A stretch of DNA of 64,000 nt from Hamiltosporidium tvaerminnensis. Lineage: Eukaryota > Microsporidia > Dubosqiidae. Made by a program: the position numbers and the translations under genes. Shown here piece by piece: positions 21,801-30,847 of this stretch. The stretch lies in contig JAKIMF020000001.1 in assembly GCA_022605425.2 (NCBI GenBank), positions 2,358,501 through 2,422,500 on the forward strand, given 5' to 3'. The stretch's first letter is position 1. Each line of letters starts with the position of its first letter. The notes beneath the pieces are model-generated. The model ran no database searches and had not been told where the DNA came from. It saw nothing but the letters and a program-made list of their open reading frames with translations.

Positions 21801-22670
21801 TGCGGATCTAGGCTTCTCTTTACGTGTTGCCTCGTCATAGCATACCTGCGCAGCTTGCATGATATACGCGGCTTCCGTAATTGACTCAGGTACATGAGCT
21901 CCTGCATATTCACCGACTACTCGATTAATGAGATCCAGAACTTTACTATCAACCAATTCATTTGGATGTTTTCTAGTTCGGACCACCACTTTTCCAATTT
22001 CGTTCTCAGAGATTTCTTTGATTTTATTCAAGAATTTATCTCTCAGGTTTATGTACTCCGTGGTGTCGGTCAAGGTGCATGTATCAGCGAGACAAGTGGC
22101 GATTCTACGTCGCTCTCCATTCTCTTCTGATTTTACATCCTTTCCCATCTCACTTTGTGCCAATTTTTTTAACACTTCGAGAGTTTCAGTGCAGCCGAAT
22201 TTCTCATTATAGTACCTGTGAAGCTCTGTCCAGCCATTTCTTGGCATTCTTTCAAACCTTGTCTGTACTGCAAAAAAAACAATTCGAGGCCATTCCTTCG
22301 GGTCGGCTGTTACGGAATCGAATATCGTCCGCAATGCCATTAGCCTGTTACCTTCCGGAATAGCTAGAGTACAGGGGCTTGTCATGTCGTACGATGGCTC
22401 GCACGCAGAGACTTCAACCGAAGAGGGAACTGGTGCATTAGGCGAAGGTAAGGTGTCAAGCCCACTATTTTGCATTTTACTGCATGTTTGGCTTGGTGGT
22501 GGAGGTGTTATTGTTATGTAGGAGGAGGAAGGTAGGGGAATCGCCGGTGGGTGTAGCTTACATTTTTGTATCTCACTATCACTCTTTTTCACCTCATCAG
22601 CGTCGTTTGCAGCCTTTATTTTGGTATTATTCGATATTTCGCTGCTAACATTTTTCTTTCTACCCATAAT
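18867..22670 (-). mobile_element. Intact R2/R4-like non-LTR retrotransposon
   Basis: This full-length element is bounded by exact 15-bp target-site duplications (18852-18866 and 22671-22685). Its 5' end lies only 3 nt before the ATG, so it has essentially no 5' leader. After the ORF there is a 3' UTR of about 40 nt ending in a conserved TTTTATTAAATAAA-type terminus, shared with the copies at 48066, 57567 and 62794. There is no poly(A) tail beyond it. The right end abuts the first codons of a decayed BTB/LRR-family gene, so the insertion occupies that gene's upstream region. Confidence 0.9.
18906..22667 (-). CDS. R2/R4-like retrotransposon polyprotein (RT plus endonuclease)
   Basis: A single 1253-residue ORF. 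The N-terminal ~350 residues are polar and proline-rich at the start, with no C2H2 fingers. The reverse transcriptase covers about 430-800: YLIPKG..SDYRPITCMSN, catalytic motif A WIDVKKAYDSID (about 575-588), QGDSLSPLLF, and motif C as FIDD rather than YADD (about 682). A CCHC knuckle (C-x2-C-x7-H-x4-C) lies at about 973-990. It is followed by a PD-(D/E)xK restriction-like endonuclease with RPD near 1059 and IEVG near 1076. This order defines the R2/R4/Dong-type group, which moves by target-primed reverse transcription. The tail is acidic. The ORF has no disruption, so the copy could be active. Long open frames on the opposite strand are shadows. Confidence 0.93.
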   Translation of the reverse strand: MGRKKNVSSEISNNTKIKAANDADEVKKSDSEIQKCKLHPPAIPLPSSSYITITPPPPSQTCSKMQNSGLDTLPSPNAPVPSSVEVSACEPSYDMTSPCTLAIPEGNRLMALRTIFDSVTADPKEWPRIVFFAVQTRFERMPRNGWTELHRYYNEKFGCTETLEVLKKLAQSEMGKDVKSEENGERRRIATCLADTCTLTDTTEYINLRDKFLNKIKEISENEIGKVVVRTRKHPNELVDSKVLDLINRVVGEYAGAHVPESITEAAYIMQAAQVCYDEATRKEKPRSAWKENIESKISKLVLSKDLLEKARKQEKLSTSETKSLKKVMREFNLNLSSVTDLSKALVKKNESLNIYEKKIRMYVGRKQFRKENRMFELFRGRFYRGLSERVESEHVVSRDEIVSFWSTMWNKNDDTVTYDDYLIPFVSDNHPTTFPSLDEFVNIINWLPNWKAAGIDGIYNFFIKKLTTLHKYLYDIVKVICLEGTPQADWFYCGLTYLIPKGIPRRGSDYRPITCMSNLYKLTTKCVTKVVQLEVERRGLLAENQLGAVRGVQGAKEQALLNIALNKEYGNNLKATWIDVKKAYDSIDHAYLTQCIENLNLPDWILKFIKVIISKWKIDISVGPEKIMSKKIDRVILQGDSLSPLLFVLCMDPLSRKLNEKYTKVTVQTDAESHSTNHLLFIDDLKLLAKDSSTLSAMTDEAKGFLEVIGLEINKEKSATNDTCCEETANLLEGVSVYKYLGIIEDSRGIPTRSSFEEVQSKLISRVERLCHTRLNAKNLFSAINQHAISLINYHIGVLRLEPADFSKLDDAVRAVLVKNKIHLRPGCKERLYLPRTELGRGLHSVELRSEHMLLQLLDCLEKSKEISTRRAAILKVENNNKTHLALIKGFLKVKYRLVEEVTKKSLEEAQLAKPYNEIEKRKLHSKLYNARKNELVSVSDSSRWLKRGNIRPRNEAVFCYIQDRNVFWGADGVCQHCGKSGKTVDHLATRCEKMLGHDYTRRHNEVVRCLHLLLLNRYKFKSSKRIRSHSVQEILDNEYAEIRVDTRIKTDVKIRNNRPDIFILDKKKNKITLIEVGITSQDSLQIVETEKLRKYDLLANELGLIYKCSVEIIPYVMTWDGIVTKYHKSHLKRLEIPMNVEAYIQSIVLKKTVETISFDRRRGLESGLNAEESWERASMGVIMRSEMHEEPIPPLKEAKREEDGVKTLKPKNNTPLISQGGTTLEEPTNNINEESDLEEETIVVKEVEENI

Positions 22671-22685
22671 CCTAAAATTATAAAT
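22671..22685. repeat. Target-site duplication, 5' side of intact retrotransposon
   Basis: Identical to 18852-18866. It marks the 5' boundary of the element 3 nt upstream of its ATG. Confidence 0.8.
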
Positions 22686-22714
22686 ATAATTTAAATTTAA
22701 ATACGATTTTTTTT

Positions 22715-25020
22715 AATATCTGTAAATTAAATCTTCCGTTTTGTTATATGATTTTATTTATTATATATTAATTTCATTTTTTTTTCATGTATAATAGAGA
22801 TTCCAGTGAAATATATGTAATATTTGATCTATTACGTTATAATCTAGAATATGATTACAACTCATTTATAACTGAAACCTTATTCGAATCTATATGAAAA
22901 ATAAAAAGAGACATTATATCAGGAACAACGGAAATTAAATCTAATGTAAATAAATTTTACGAATAAATATGAGAGTTACGATAAGAATCTTATTGGCTAT
23001 ATTGGAAAAATGGCCTAAATTTTGATATATTTGAAAATATAAACGAAAAGAACGAAAAAATTAATATCATTCCTTGTCATAATATAAAAAGATCTGATTT
23101 TACAATATTTTAGAAGTTCTTAATTCCAAATTATTTACCAAATAGTAAAGTAAAAATAGACAGGTTTCTTATCGTATTGTATTTGTTAGAATATTTTAGA
23201 GTTAAAATGTCAACAAACTGCGGAATGCGATAAAAACAATTATATATTCTTTATTAAAATTTAGCGCATGGAGAAAATTGATTTCGACTGAAATTTCATA
23301 TATCGAAGCAAGACTATTTTTCATATGAGCCATTTGTAAAAATATCTCAATGATTTTTAAAACTTTAAGATCAGAAATAAATTTTGAACCATCGTTTTTG
23401 CTAAAATGAAATGAATTTTAGTTATTTAATGACTAAGAAGGTTTACATACTAAAGATAGAAAGCATACTTTTATATTAGATAGTCCATTTAACTTATTTT
23501 TTCAAAAACAGTAACTAAGAATCGAAAAAGAAAGAATTTATTAATTTTTTTACGAAATACGTTAAATATAAAGTATTTTTAGATATTATTTAAGTGAAAA
23601 AATCTAGAATGATGTTGTTTCTTTTTGGAAAATCAAAAGATGAACATTATGAAATTATATTATATTTTGATTAAATATATAACAAAACTATTAGATATCT
23701 AAAATAAATCTGCTAATCCTGGATAAAAAAAAATTGTTTTTTAAAAACCTTGTATAGAAATAAATTTAAAATTTGAGCTTATTTACACAAAATAAATGAG
23801 TTAATATTTCGTGAAAATAGTTTTTTAAAACAGGAATAGAAAATCATAAAACAAAAATATTCAGAAGACTCCAATATAGTTGAAAATATAATTAAAAATC
23901 TGCAAGGCGGGTAGCAGCTGACTTCAGTCCAGAAATGAATTCGTTGCAATCAATAAAACGCAAAGAGAACCCAGGAATTTTATTTATAATTATTCGACAA
24001 AGATAAATTAGGAAAAACTATTAAAATTTTTGAAGTTTCAACGTTTAAATATAATAATGACGCATTGAATGTTATTATACATACAAAAGGTACTGTAATG
24101 ATATTTCAATTACTTTTAAAGGATGAAATTGGAAACATTTTATTGTTATGAATACAATGTTGGGGAAAACATGATAAAAAAATGCAATTGAATATTTAGA
24201 AATATTCTTAAGTTCTTTAATAGAAATTTTACATATAAATGATCTTGAAAGCTTAACTATAATTAATTCTAATATTTTTATCGAAAAAAACCATGAAGTT
24301 AAACGCAAAACTATTTTATATTTTGGGTTTGAGCCTATAAACAGTGATTATTTCGTTATTTTCACGAATTAATAGATATGATGACTGATTTAAAAGGAAT
24401 GAATTTCGGATTTGGCGCCAAATTAAATTTTGCTGTTTTCTAAAGTCGCTACTAAAGTTCACCAAATTTTATCAAAAATATCGACAGAAAGACATTTTTC
24501 ATCTAGCAAGAGTAATAGAATTATAACTTTACAACCTTTGTAAATAATAATATAGAGGATTGTGACATCTAGGTTTCCTGAAATATTATTCAAAAAAATC
24601 AATCTAAACAATATAAAGATACTTTTGGTTATGAATTTTCAAATTTTAAAACATATATACAAGCATTTAGTAATTCATTGTATCTTGAGGAACTAAGAAA
24701 TTCTAAAAGTAGTACCAAAATTTTTTTTAGAATTATTTTGTTGTTCTAAAGCGTATAATATAAAGAGTAGAATTAGAGAATATATGTAAAATAAAGCAGA
24801 TTTAAATTTTATTTCAAATTTAAATAATCAAAAAGTTTACTTTGAATAAAAGTCATATTGAGCAGATGGCTTCATTTTATATGAAATTTAAATTTAAAAA
24901 TTAATGGATACATAAAATTTATTATAAAAAACATGATTTATCTGAAGAACTTAGTAAATCAATAAAAGAAGCATTCATATTTAATAATATTGATACACAA
25001 AAGATACAATAATACAAGAC
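22715..25020 (+). pseudogene. Decayed BTB-like/LRR family gene
   Basis: No long frame survives, but collinear matches to the pseudogene at 37610-39942 run along the whole length. Near 22800-22890 SSEIYVIFDLL parallels SSNERDIIFNLV. Near 23160-23260 the RFLIVLYLLEYFRVK-type segment parallels RFYTVLYFLEYFRIK. Near 24205-24340 EILHINDLESLTIINSNIF parallels DILSINELESLKISYNNIY. Near 24855-24990 there is the shared QMASFYMKF.. KHDLSEELS tail. Stops and frameshifts are numerous. The intact retrotransposon at 18867-22670 sits immediately upstream, and its insertion may have separated this gene from its promoter. Boundaries are approximate. Confidence 0.7.
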
Positions 25021-25202
25021 CTTGAGTTTTCTAATAAATTCGAATTAATTTTTCAATTATAATTTGTTGTTCTTTTATTTTTTTTAGTATAATTGTATTT
25101 TTAGATTTTTTTAAAGTATAAGCGATTTCTTGGGACTACTATTTCCACTTACCCATATAAATATCCATATTATATTCAATAAATTACAGTTCAAGTGAAT
25201 AT

Positions 25203-25335
25203 TTATTTAGTAAAATTTCGTGTTCAAACAATTTTCAAAATTTCATATATTTTATTCTACCTCTTTAATCCCCATATATTATTCATTTAAATCCAATGCT
25301 TCATTTTTATTTATTTTCAGTTCCCATATAGAAAA
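25203..25335 (-). pseudogene. 3' tail remnant of R2/R4-like retrotransposon
   Basis: This short decayed match, read on the minus strand, covers the element's 3' UTR (ttatttagtaaaattt..) and the codons for the acidic C-terminal tail (ttctacctctttaa followed by an aaatccaatgcttcattt segment). Only about 130 bp is left, so it is a strongly 5'-truncated insertion. Confidence 0.5.
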
Positions 25336-25457
25336 TATGAAATGAGATGTTTTTTTTTCATGTATTAGAGGCAATTTAAACATATTCACTTATATTTTTC
25401 AAATTTTTATTATCAATTAATTATGGAATCCGAATTTAAAACTAATATCATATTTAA

Positions 25458-26294
25458 TTAAATATTATCCAAATCTGTATAATCATTATAAATCATAAAA
25501 TTAGAAAAAAATATATAAAGAATTCTGAACCAAAGTATTTGAGATTTATGAAAAAGCATCATTCGAATGGAAGTAAAATACTTAATAATCCCTGAGCAAA
25601 ACGAATTTTTATTCAAAGAAAAATCTATAAAATATTTATACCAAATATTTTTAGAATTTAAATAATAGCATTTTACAGGTATTTCTTGTCTAAATTTTCT
25701 CGTAGCAAAAAATAATGAAATATGATTTTTATGATTTGATACTCCGTTTCTATCAAAAGTGAAAATACAGTTAAAATTATATATTAAATTATAAAATCTT
25801 ATTATACTTACTATTTCATTAGTGTCCCAATCACTATTATCCTGTAAATTTAGTATTATACATTTGGTATTTAAATAATTTCTATTTATTATCTCTTTAT
25901 TCTGTATAAATTTATTGTTTCTATTTAAAAATTTACAAACATTTTTTAATTCTTTTAATCTTATTTTATTCCTTTTTACTTCGTAATTTCTTTTTTCTAT
26001 TTTCATAAAATTATTTGCAAAATAATTATTTTTATCTTCCGATATTTCCTTTTTAGTCATATTCATTTCGGATTCAGTTTCTTGTAAATAATTTCCTGTT
26101 GAAAAACAGATAATAGTTAGATCCCCTTTGAGATTAAGAATTGTAGGTGCAAAGAACATAGATTCATCATCTGGGTGAGCAGTTAAAAGTAAAAAATTAC
26201 CAGGTTGATCAATAAAAGTGCAAGGCAATATATTTTTTATATTTTTGAACAAAAAATATAAAGCAAGAAAAAAAATTAGAATATAATTTTTCAT
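25458..26294 (-). CDS. GPI12: GPI anchor de-N-acetylase (PIG-L/Gpi12 family)
   Basis: This 278-residue protein has an N-terminal membrane segment (about residues 4-20) followed by the LmbE/PIG-L fold. The zinc-binding AHPDDE motif is at 39-44 and GVSNHKNH at 184-191, which supplies the second histidine cluster. It removes the acetyl group from GlcNAc-PI at the ER, the second step of GPI anchor synthesis. The length matches yeast Gpi12 (about 300). A lysine/asparagine-rich insert around 75-110 is probably a disordered loop. It is transcribed divergently from NAD(P)HX dehydratase with 454 bp between the starts. CC-rich sequence (CCTGATT) lies before the ATG, a weaker start motif than that of its neighbours. 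Confidence 0.88.
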   Translation of the reverse strand: MKNYILIFFLALYFLFKNIKNILPCTFIDQPGNFLLLTAHPDDESMFFAPTILNLKGDLTIICFSTGNYLQETESEMNMTKKEISEDKNNYFANNFMKIEKRNYEVKRNKIRLKELKNVCKFLNRNNKFIQNKEIINRNYLNTKCIILNLQDNSDWDTNEIVSIIRFYNLIYNFNCIFTFDRNGVSNHKNHISLFFATRKFRQEIPVKCYYLNSKNIWYKYFIDFSLNKNSFCSGIIKYFTSIRMMLFHKSQILWFRILYIFFSNFMIYNDYTDLDNI

Positions 26295-26748
26295 AATCAG
26301 GTTTGCAAGGGATGTGCAGAATACAATAATTAATTTTGTAATTAAATTTTAATATTTTAAAATGCAAAGGTAAGCTTTTATTTTGTCTTATTAGTTTATT
26401 TTACTTCTTTACCGCTTATCACCTTCTTTCATTCTGACTCAAAGTTTAATTTTTTTTATCAAATTTTAATATTTAGAGTCATATTATACAAAACTAAAAA
26501 TAGATTATTCACGATTTTTATAAGAATTCTGTGTTCTTCATCCTTATGAACCATTTTATATAGAAGATAAATATTATTAAAGACAAGTATAAGCTTGTTC
26601 TATCGTATGTTTAAGCGTATTAGAAACAAATAAATTTATCTTAAGCTACTGGTGATTATAATGTAACAAAGTATAATAACTTAGTGAATATATCTATTTA
26701 TAGATTTAAATTTCTGATCGTAATAAATAATTCTGTATATAAACCCCC
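26295..26748. promoter_or_regulatory. Divergent intergenic region, GPI12 / NAD(P)HX dehydratase
   Basis: A 454-bp AT-rich spacer between two divergent starts. The right end carries CCCCC at 26744-26748 touching the plus-strand ATG. No other site is recognisable. Confidence 0.5.
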
Positions 26749-27591
26749 ATGCAATTTAAAAGGAAAATTCCTCTGAATTCTGAATCTTCCGTAAAAGGAA
26801 ATAATGGCGTTACACTTGTAATAGGAGGATGTGGTTTATATACAGGAGCCCCATACTTTGTTTCATTGTCTTCTTTGCTTTCAGGATCAGATCTTTCATA
26901 TATATTTTGTGAAAAGGAAACACTCATTCCTTTAAAAGTTTTATTACCGGAAGCAATAATTGTGGAAATAGATTTTCATGAATGGATTTTGAACCGTGTA
27001 AGTGTATGTGTTTTTGGTTCTGGACTTGGTAGACCAACGAAAGAAATATGTGAAAAGATTTGTAGAATATTAGAATATTTAATGAAGAGAAATATTTTTA
27101 TAATTATTGATGGTGACGGAATATTTTTTTATTCAAATAATTTTGAATTCTTCCAAAAATACAAGAACATCGTTTTAACACCGAATTACAATGAAGTGAA
27201 ATATCTAAAAGATAATAATATTCACTATGTTTTGAAAAAAGGTTTTGTCGATGTAATCGAATATAATGATCGTAAAATAGAGATTCTGAATAGAAGCCAT
27301 GAGATTGATGATATAAACCAAAATGTATTAGCTAGTACTGAAATGACTCTTTTTAAACCAATATTTGTGAAAAGATGTGGCGGGCAAGGAGATATCCTTG
27401 CAGGTATATTGGCGACATTTTTAAGCTGGACAAAAACAGCCGAACCAGATGATGTCACTGATAGTATAAAAACAGCCTCAATAATAACGAGAAAAGCTTT
27501 GGAATTTGCATCCAAAAAATATGGAATGGCGTTAAAAACGCGTGAAATAATATCCGAAATTCAAAAATCAATGGAATCCGTATTCAAATAA
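26749..27591 (+). CDS. ATP/ADP-dependent NAD(P)H-hydrate dehydratase
   Basis: A 280-residue ribokinase-fold protein of the CARKD/NNR2 family. It has VIGGCGLYTGAPYF (about 24-37), VFGSGLGR (88-95), DGDG (121-124), LTPNYNEV (143-150) and the anion-hole/catalytic loop KRCGGQGDILAGILATFLSW (208-227). It restores NADH and NADPH from their hydrated damage products. The start is supported by CCCCC directly before the ATG. It is shorter than yeast Nnr2 (about 337), mostly at the N-terminus, where a mitochondrial signal sits in other eukaryotes. No partner epimerase (NAXE) is present in the window. Confidence 0.92.
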   Translation: MQFKRKIPLNSESSVKGNNGVTLVIGGCGLYTGAPYFVSLSSLLSGSDLSYIFCEKETLIPLKVLLPEAIIVEIDFHEWILNRVSVCVFGSGLGRPTKEICEKICRILEYLMKRNIFIIIDGDGIFFYSNNFEFFQKYKNIVLTPNYNEVKYLKDNNIHYVLKKGFVDVIEYNDRKIEILNRSHEIDDINQNVLASTEMTLFKPIFVKRCGGQGDILAGILATFLSWTKTAEPDDVTDSIKTASIITRKALEFASKKYGMALKTREIISEIQKSMESVFK

Positions 27592-28402
27592 AATTATATA
27601 TGGGAGTATTATATAATAATTATTGGAATTATTTAATTTAATAGATGGTTTTAGGTCGATAAAGTTTAAATTTTAAGGTTATGTTTAATGATTTGAAACG
27701 TGATTTTACTTAAATATATAGCTAAAAAGACAATAATTTCAAAGTAAAAAACTTTTAAATACTTAAATATTAATGTGGGTATATTATGCTATATGGTCGT
27801 TTATTTCAGATTTACAGTTTAACAACCCAAAAACTCTAACAAACCGTGGTTATATTATACTGATTCTTTTATTTACACAAAAATACGACTTAAATATGTG
27901 AGAAAATAATTACGCATGGTAGCACCTCCAATCATTTCTTTTTATTTCGAAAAAGAGGATTTATAATTTTTTTGTAGATAAGGAATAAAATTCAAATTTT
28001 TAAACTATAGATTTACTTATGTTACAAAAGAAAGCTAAGATATTCTGAGATATATCATATTTACAAAATTATATTCCAAAAATCATTCTTAAAAGTCTAT
28101 TTTTTCAATTTAATTATTTTTTTTTGTCGAACGATATTTTCTCATTTAAATATAGAAATTTTAGTGTTCGGGATAGAATTTCAAGTTCGTAGGTGTTACA
28201 CAGTTCTATAATATAGATTTTCCTTTCATAATGTTTATTATATTATTGTAGCTTTATCTTTTACATTATGGGCTTTTGAATTAGATAACTATTATCAAGA
28301 AAATTCTTTTCTAAATACTTAATATTATAAGATAATTTTAATTTTATATTTTGTATATCCAACTTTGTTTGAAAGTCTCATCTTTTTTAATAGTGGCAAG
28401 TG
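27592..28402. other. Intergenic, no gene recognised
   Basis: AT-rich, with no coding or repeat match until the GC-richer repeat at 28403. Confidence 0.3.
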
Positions 28403-28772
28403 TTATATTTGTTTTCATGACATTAACGCAGTTCTAGGTTTAACATAAATGACCGCTACCTCAACACTCCATCGGTAACCCCTGCGATACCTACGTCCTA
28501 AAGCCTTTCATCTACCAGGTGTGTAGAACCTAATAAATAGGCAGGGAATTACCCGGAGTTCGTTAATTTCTGCTGCAGGGAGTGTGATTGAAAGCTGAAA
28601 CCCACCCTGGGCTCCCCCCATGACTATGCAGCTTTCACATTTACGCTACATTTTTTGCACCCAATAAACTTCTAGCTAAGATATATTTTAGAGACTTACA
28701 TGAGGTCCACCTAGACATTTCAATGTCATACCAACAGGTATAACTTGCTACTTAGCTTTCCTGGCTTTAACT
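28403..28772. repeat. GC-richer dispersed repeat, copy B
   Basis: Full-length match to 5775-6140 in the same orientation, with scattered substitutions and small indels. It includes GTGTGATTGAAAGCTGAAACC and TGTCATACCAACAGGTATAA. Neither strand encodes a protein. The sharp composition change at both ends marks the element boundaries. No clear target-site duplication was seen. Confidence 0.7.
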
Positions 28773-28834
28773 TAAAATTAAAATTAAAATTGCAGAAATA
28801 TTTTTCAGTATGGTAGCATAAAAATTAATAAGTT

Positions 28835-28907
28835 CTTAGCCTGCGGGACTTTTTTTAGAACCCAATATGACCCGTGAGCCAAAAAGTTTGGAGACTCTTA
28901 CTCTATA
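28835..28907. mobile_element. hAT-like transposon end fragment
   Basis: Read on the minus strand, the stretch contains GTCTCCAAACTTTTTGG, CTCACGGGTCATATTGGG and a CCCGCAGGC segment. This arrangement is characteristic of the terminal regions of metazoan non-autonomous hAT elements. Only one end is present, with no partner inverted repeat and no transposase. The assignment rests on motif resemblance. Confidence 0.35.
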
Positions 28908-29770
28908 TACTTGACTTTTTTCTACGTAAAAAGTATTTAAAGCCCCCATCTTGAACTATAATTTGTGTTCTAATTCTTTTTGCCGAGCCATGATATAGAC
29001 TAATAAATTTTTGCCATAAGTTTGATAATGCGATATATTTGTTTACCTTTTTTGATATAAACATTGTTGTTGGAATATCCACATGATCTTGTACAGATGA
29101 AAATATTTATAGTTTTTGGCAGTCCTTTGCAGTGTATACTTTAAGGCAAACTATATCGGTGAGTGTATGAAATTTAAGCGCAGGTTAAATTTTATTATGG
29201 TTTCTTAGAAAAAATTATTTCTTAACAAATTTGTTTCTTAAATAGATCTGGAATTTTCTGATAAATTGAAATCCAATGTTTAATCAATTTTCAATCTTGA
29301 ATAGAAATACCGTACTTTTTTGAGCTTTAAACCTGATGTCAGCACACTCGAAACATTTTTTATTTAGAATAAAGATTGTTTAATACCATAAAAGTCTACA
29401 TCGAAAACATTATATTTTCGCATATATTTACTCTTGTTTCATATTTCAAAATACTATTAGAAAAACGCCTATAGATATATTTAATAATTACCAATTAGAT
29501 TTTTAAGATACAATTTTTAAAACTTAAATAGACAGTAACACAAAAAATGAGCTATTTAGTGGGCTTTACATTATAATATAACAGATAAAAATTTAATATG
29601 TATTTCTTTAACCATGAATTTAATTTTTCTAAAATTATTAAGTATATTTTTAAAATATAGCAAAATTCAAAATTGAAGAGTTTTTCTAGTCAATTTTGAA
29701 TAAAGACAAATGAAATTTTTAAAAAATATAATGAGATAATAAATTGAAACATAACTTTTCAAATATAATT
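28908..29770. other. Intergenic, no gene recognised
   Basis: AT-rich. No coding region, repeat or start motif was identified. Confidence 0.3.
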
Positions 29771-30847
29771 TCACCGCCACAAGTTGAATGCTATATTTTT
29801 TATTTCATCTTCTGAAATATTTTTTAAAAAATCTAAAATACCAGAGTAGATACAAAATGTAAACATATTTGGCTCAAAAATCAAACCATTAGAACCTATA
29901 GAATTAGCCCCAGTAGAAATGAATTTGAAAATAATTAAATCTAATTTTTGTTTACGGGCTTCTTTATATGCTTTCATAAATAGACTTGATACTCCTTGCC
30001 GTAGTTCCTGTAAATTTTTAGGCATATTCATCAAGTTTTTTTCATTCGTAATAGATGGTCCGATGCAATGAAAGATTTTTCCATAATTAAATTCTGATAT
30101 GGCCATTGATCCAATCCCACCGGGTCTTTTAACAGCGATGTAATTTTCATCTGTAATATTTTTCCAATCCTGTTTATCTGATGTAAGCCCTCCATTCATT
30201 TCAGCGAAGTCTCTTAGGTTATGGTTTTTGTCTTCTCCTTCGAAGGAAAATTTACTATCTGCAGAGTTCACGATTCCGATTGACCTTGAATTTGTTGAAT
30301 CACCGGAAAAATCCAAATCAGATCTTTTCGTAGATTGGTCGATTTTAATGTTTATGAGTTTTACTTTAAAGATATAAAGTAATGTGTCTATAAATTTAAT
30401 TTTTAATTTCACAGCATTTAAATTTTTGTCTAGTTCAATATCTTTTTCAGAAATAATCGTTTCGATGATAGTTTCTGGTTTGGAAAAATTTACATCTGGT
30501 TCTATATTCGTTTCTTTCTGTATTTTTGATGTGTTTTCGTGTGTTTCTGGTACCATAGTCGCAGTTTCATGTTTGTTTATGTTCTTTGACACATTTTCTG
30601 GTTTGATTTGTTGAACGGATTCATTTACAAGAGGTTCTTTAAGACTCTTTTTTCCCTCTTTATATTCTTTCGTTTCATTTATTTCAGCTTTTTTTGTATG
30701 ATCCTCATGATTTTTTTTATGTTCCTTTGTTTTCTCATTTTTTGCTCTATTTATCCAGAAAAAAACTATAACTCCAACAGTGATCAATGCCGAACTCAAT
30801 AAAACAAAACCTATTATAAATAGTTTCTCTCGTCTTTGATTATTCAT
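29771..30847 (-). CDS. Membrane-anchored macrodomain-like protein
   Basis: This 358-residue protein starts from the ATG at 30847 (the frame extends slightly upstream only through a TTG). One transmembrane helix lies at about 8-32, followed by a long charged, low-complexity linker to about residue 130. The C-terminal domain (about 145-330) has the macrodomain signature: IGIVNSADSKFSFEG (strand and loop matching IVNAAN), GSMAISEFNYGKIFHCIGPS (matching the GxAxxT..L..k.IIHxVGP block) and LIIFKFISTGANSIG (matching the ISTGxxG phosphate loop). Macrodomains bind or hydrolyse ADP-ribose derivatives. The usual Asn-Ala-Asn is changed to Asn-Ser-Ala-Asp and the Gly-rich loop is poorly kept, so catalysis is uncertain. 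The topology suggests a type II membrane protein with the domain in the secretory lumen or outside. No CCC motif is seen at the start. Confidence 0.7.
   Translation of the reverse strand: MNNQRREKLFIIGFVLLSSALITVGVIVFFWINRAKNEKTKEHKKNHEDHTKKAEINETKEYKEGKKSLKEPLVNESVQQIKPENVSKNINKHETATMVPETHENTSKIQKETNIEPDVNFSKPETIIETIISEKDIELDKNLNAVKLKIKFIDTLLYIFKVKLINIKIDQSTKRSDLDFSGDSTNSRSIGIVNSADSKFSFEGEDKNHNLRDFAEMNGGLTSDKQDWKNITDENYIAVKRPGGIGSMAISEFNYGKIFHCIGPSITNEKNLMNMPKNLQELRQGVSSLFMKAYKEARKQKLDLIIFKFISTGANSIGSNGLIFEPNMFTFCIYSGILDFLKNISEDEIKNIAFNLWR

Noticed and set aside
19957-22363. Open frames of 77-109 codons on the strand opposite the retrotransposon ORF, also at 49841-51733 and 62840-63160
   Set aside because: They mirror the codon pattern of the long ORF, recur in each copy only because the sense protein is conserved, and have no recognisable domain.
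26395-26460. Another retrotransposon 3' tail remnant (ttacttctttacc.. like the acidic tail)
   Set aside because: The match is short, and the 3' UTR part expected next to it does not align convincingly, unlike at 25203-25335.
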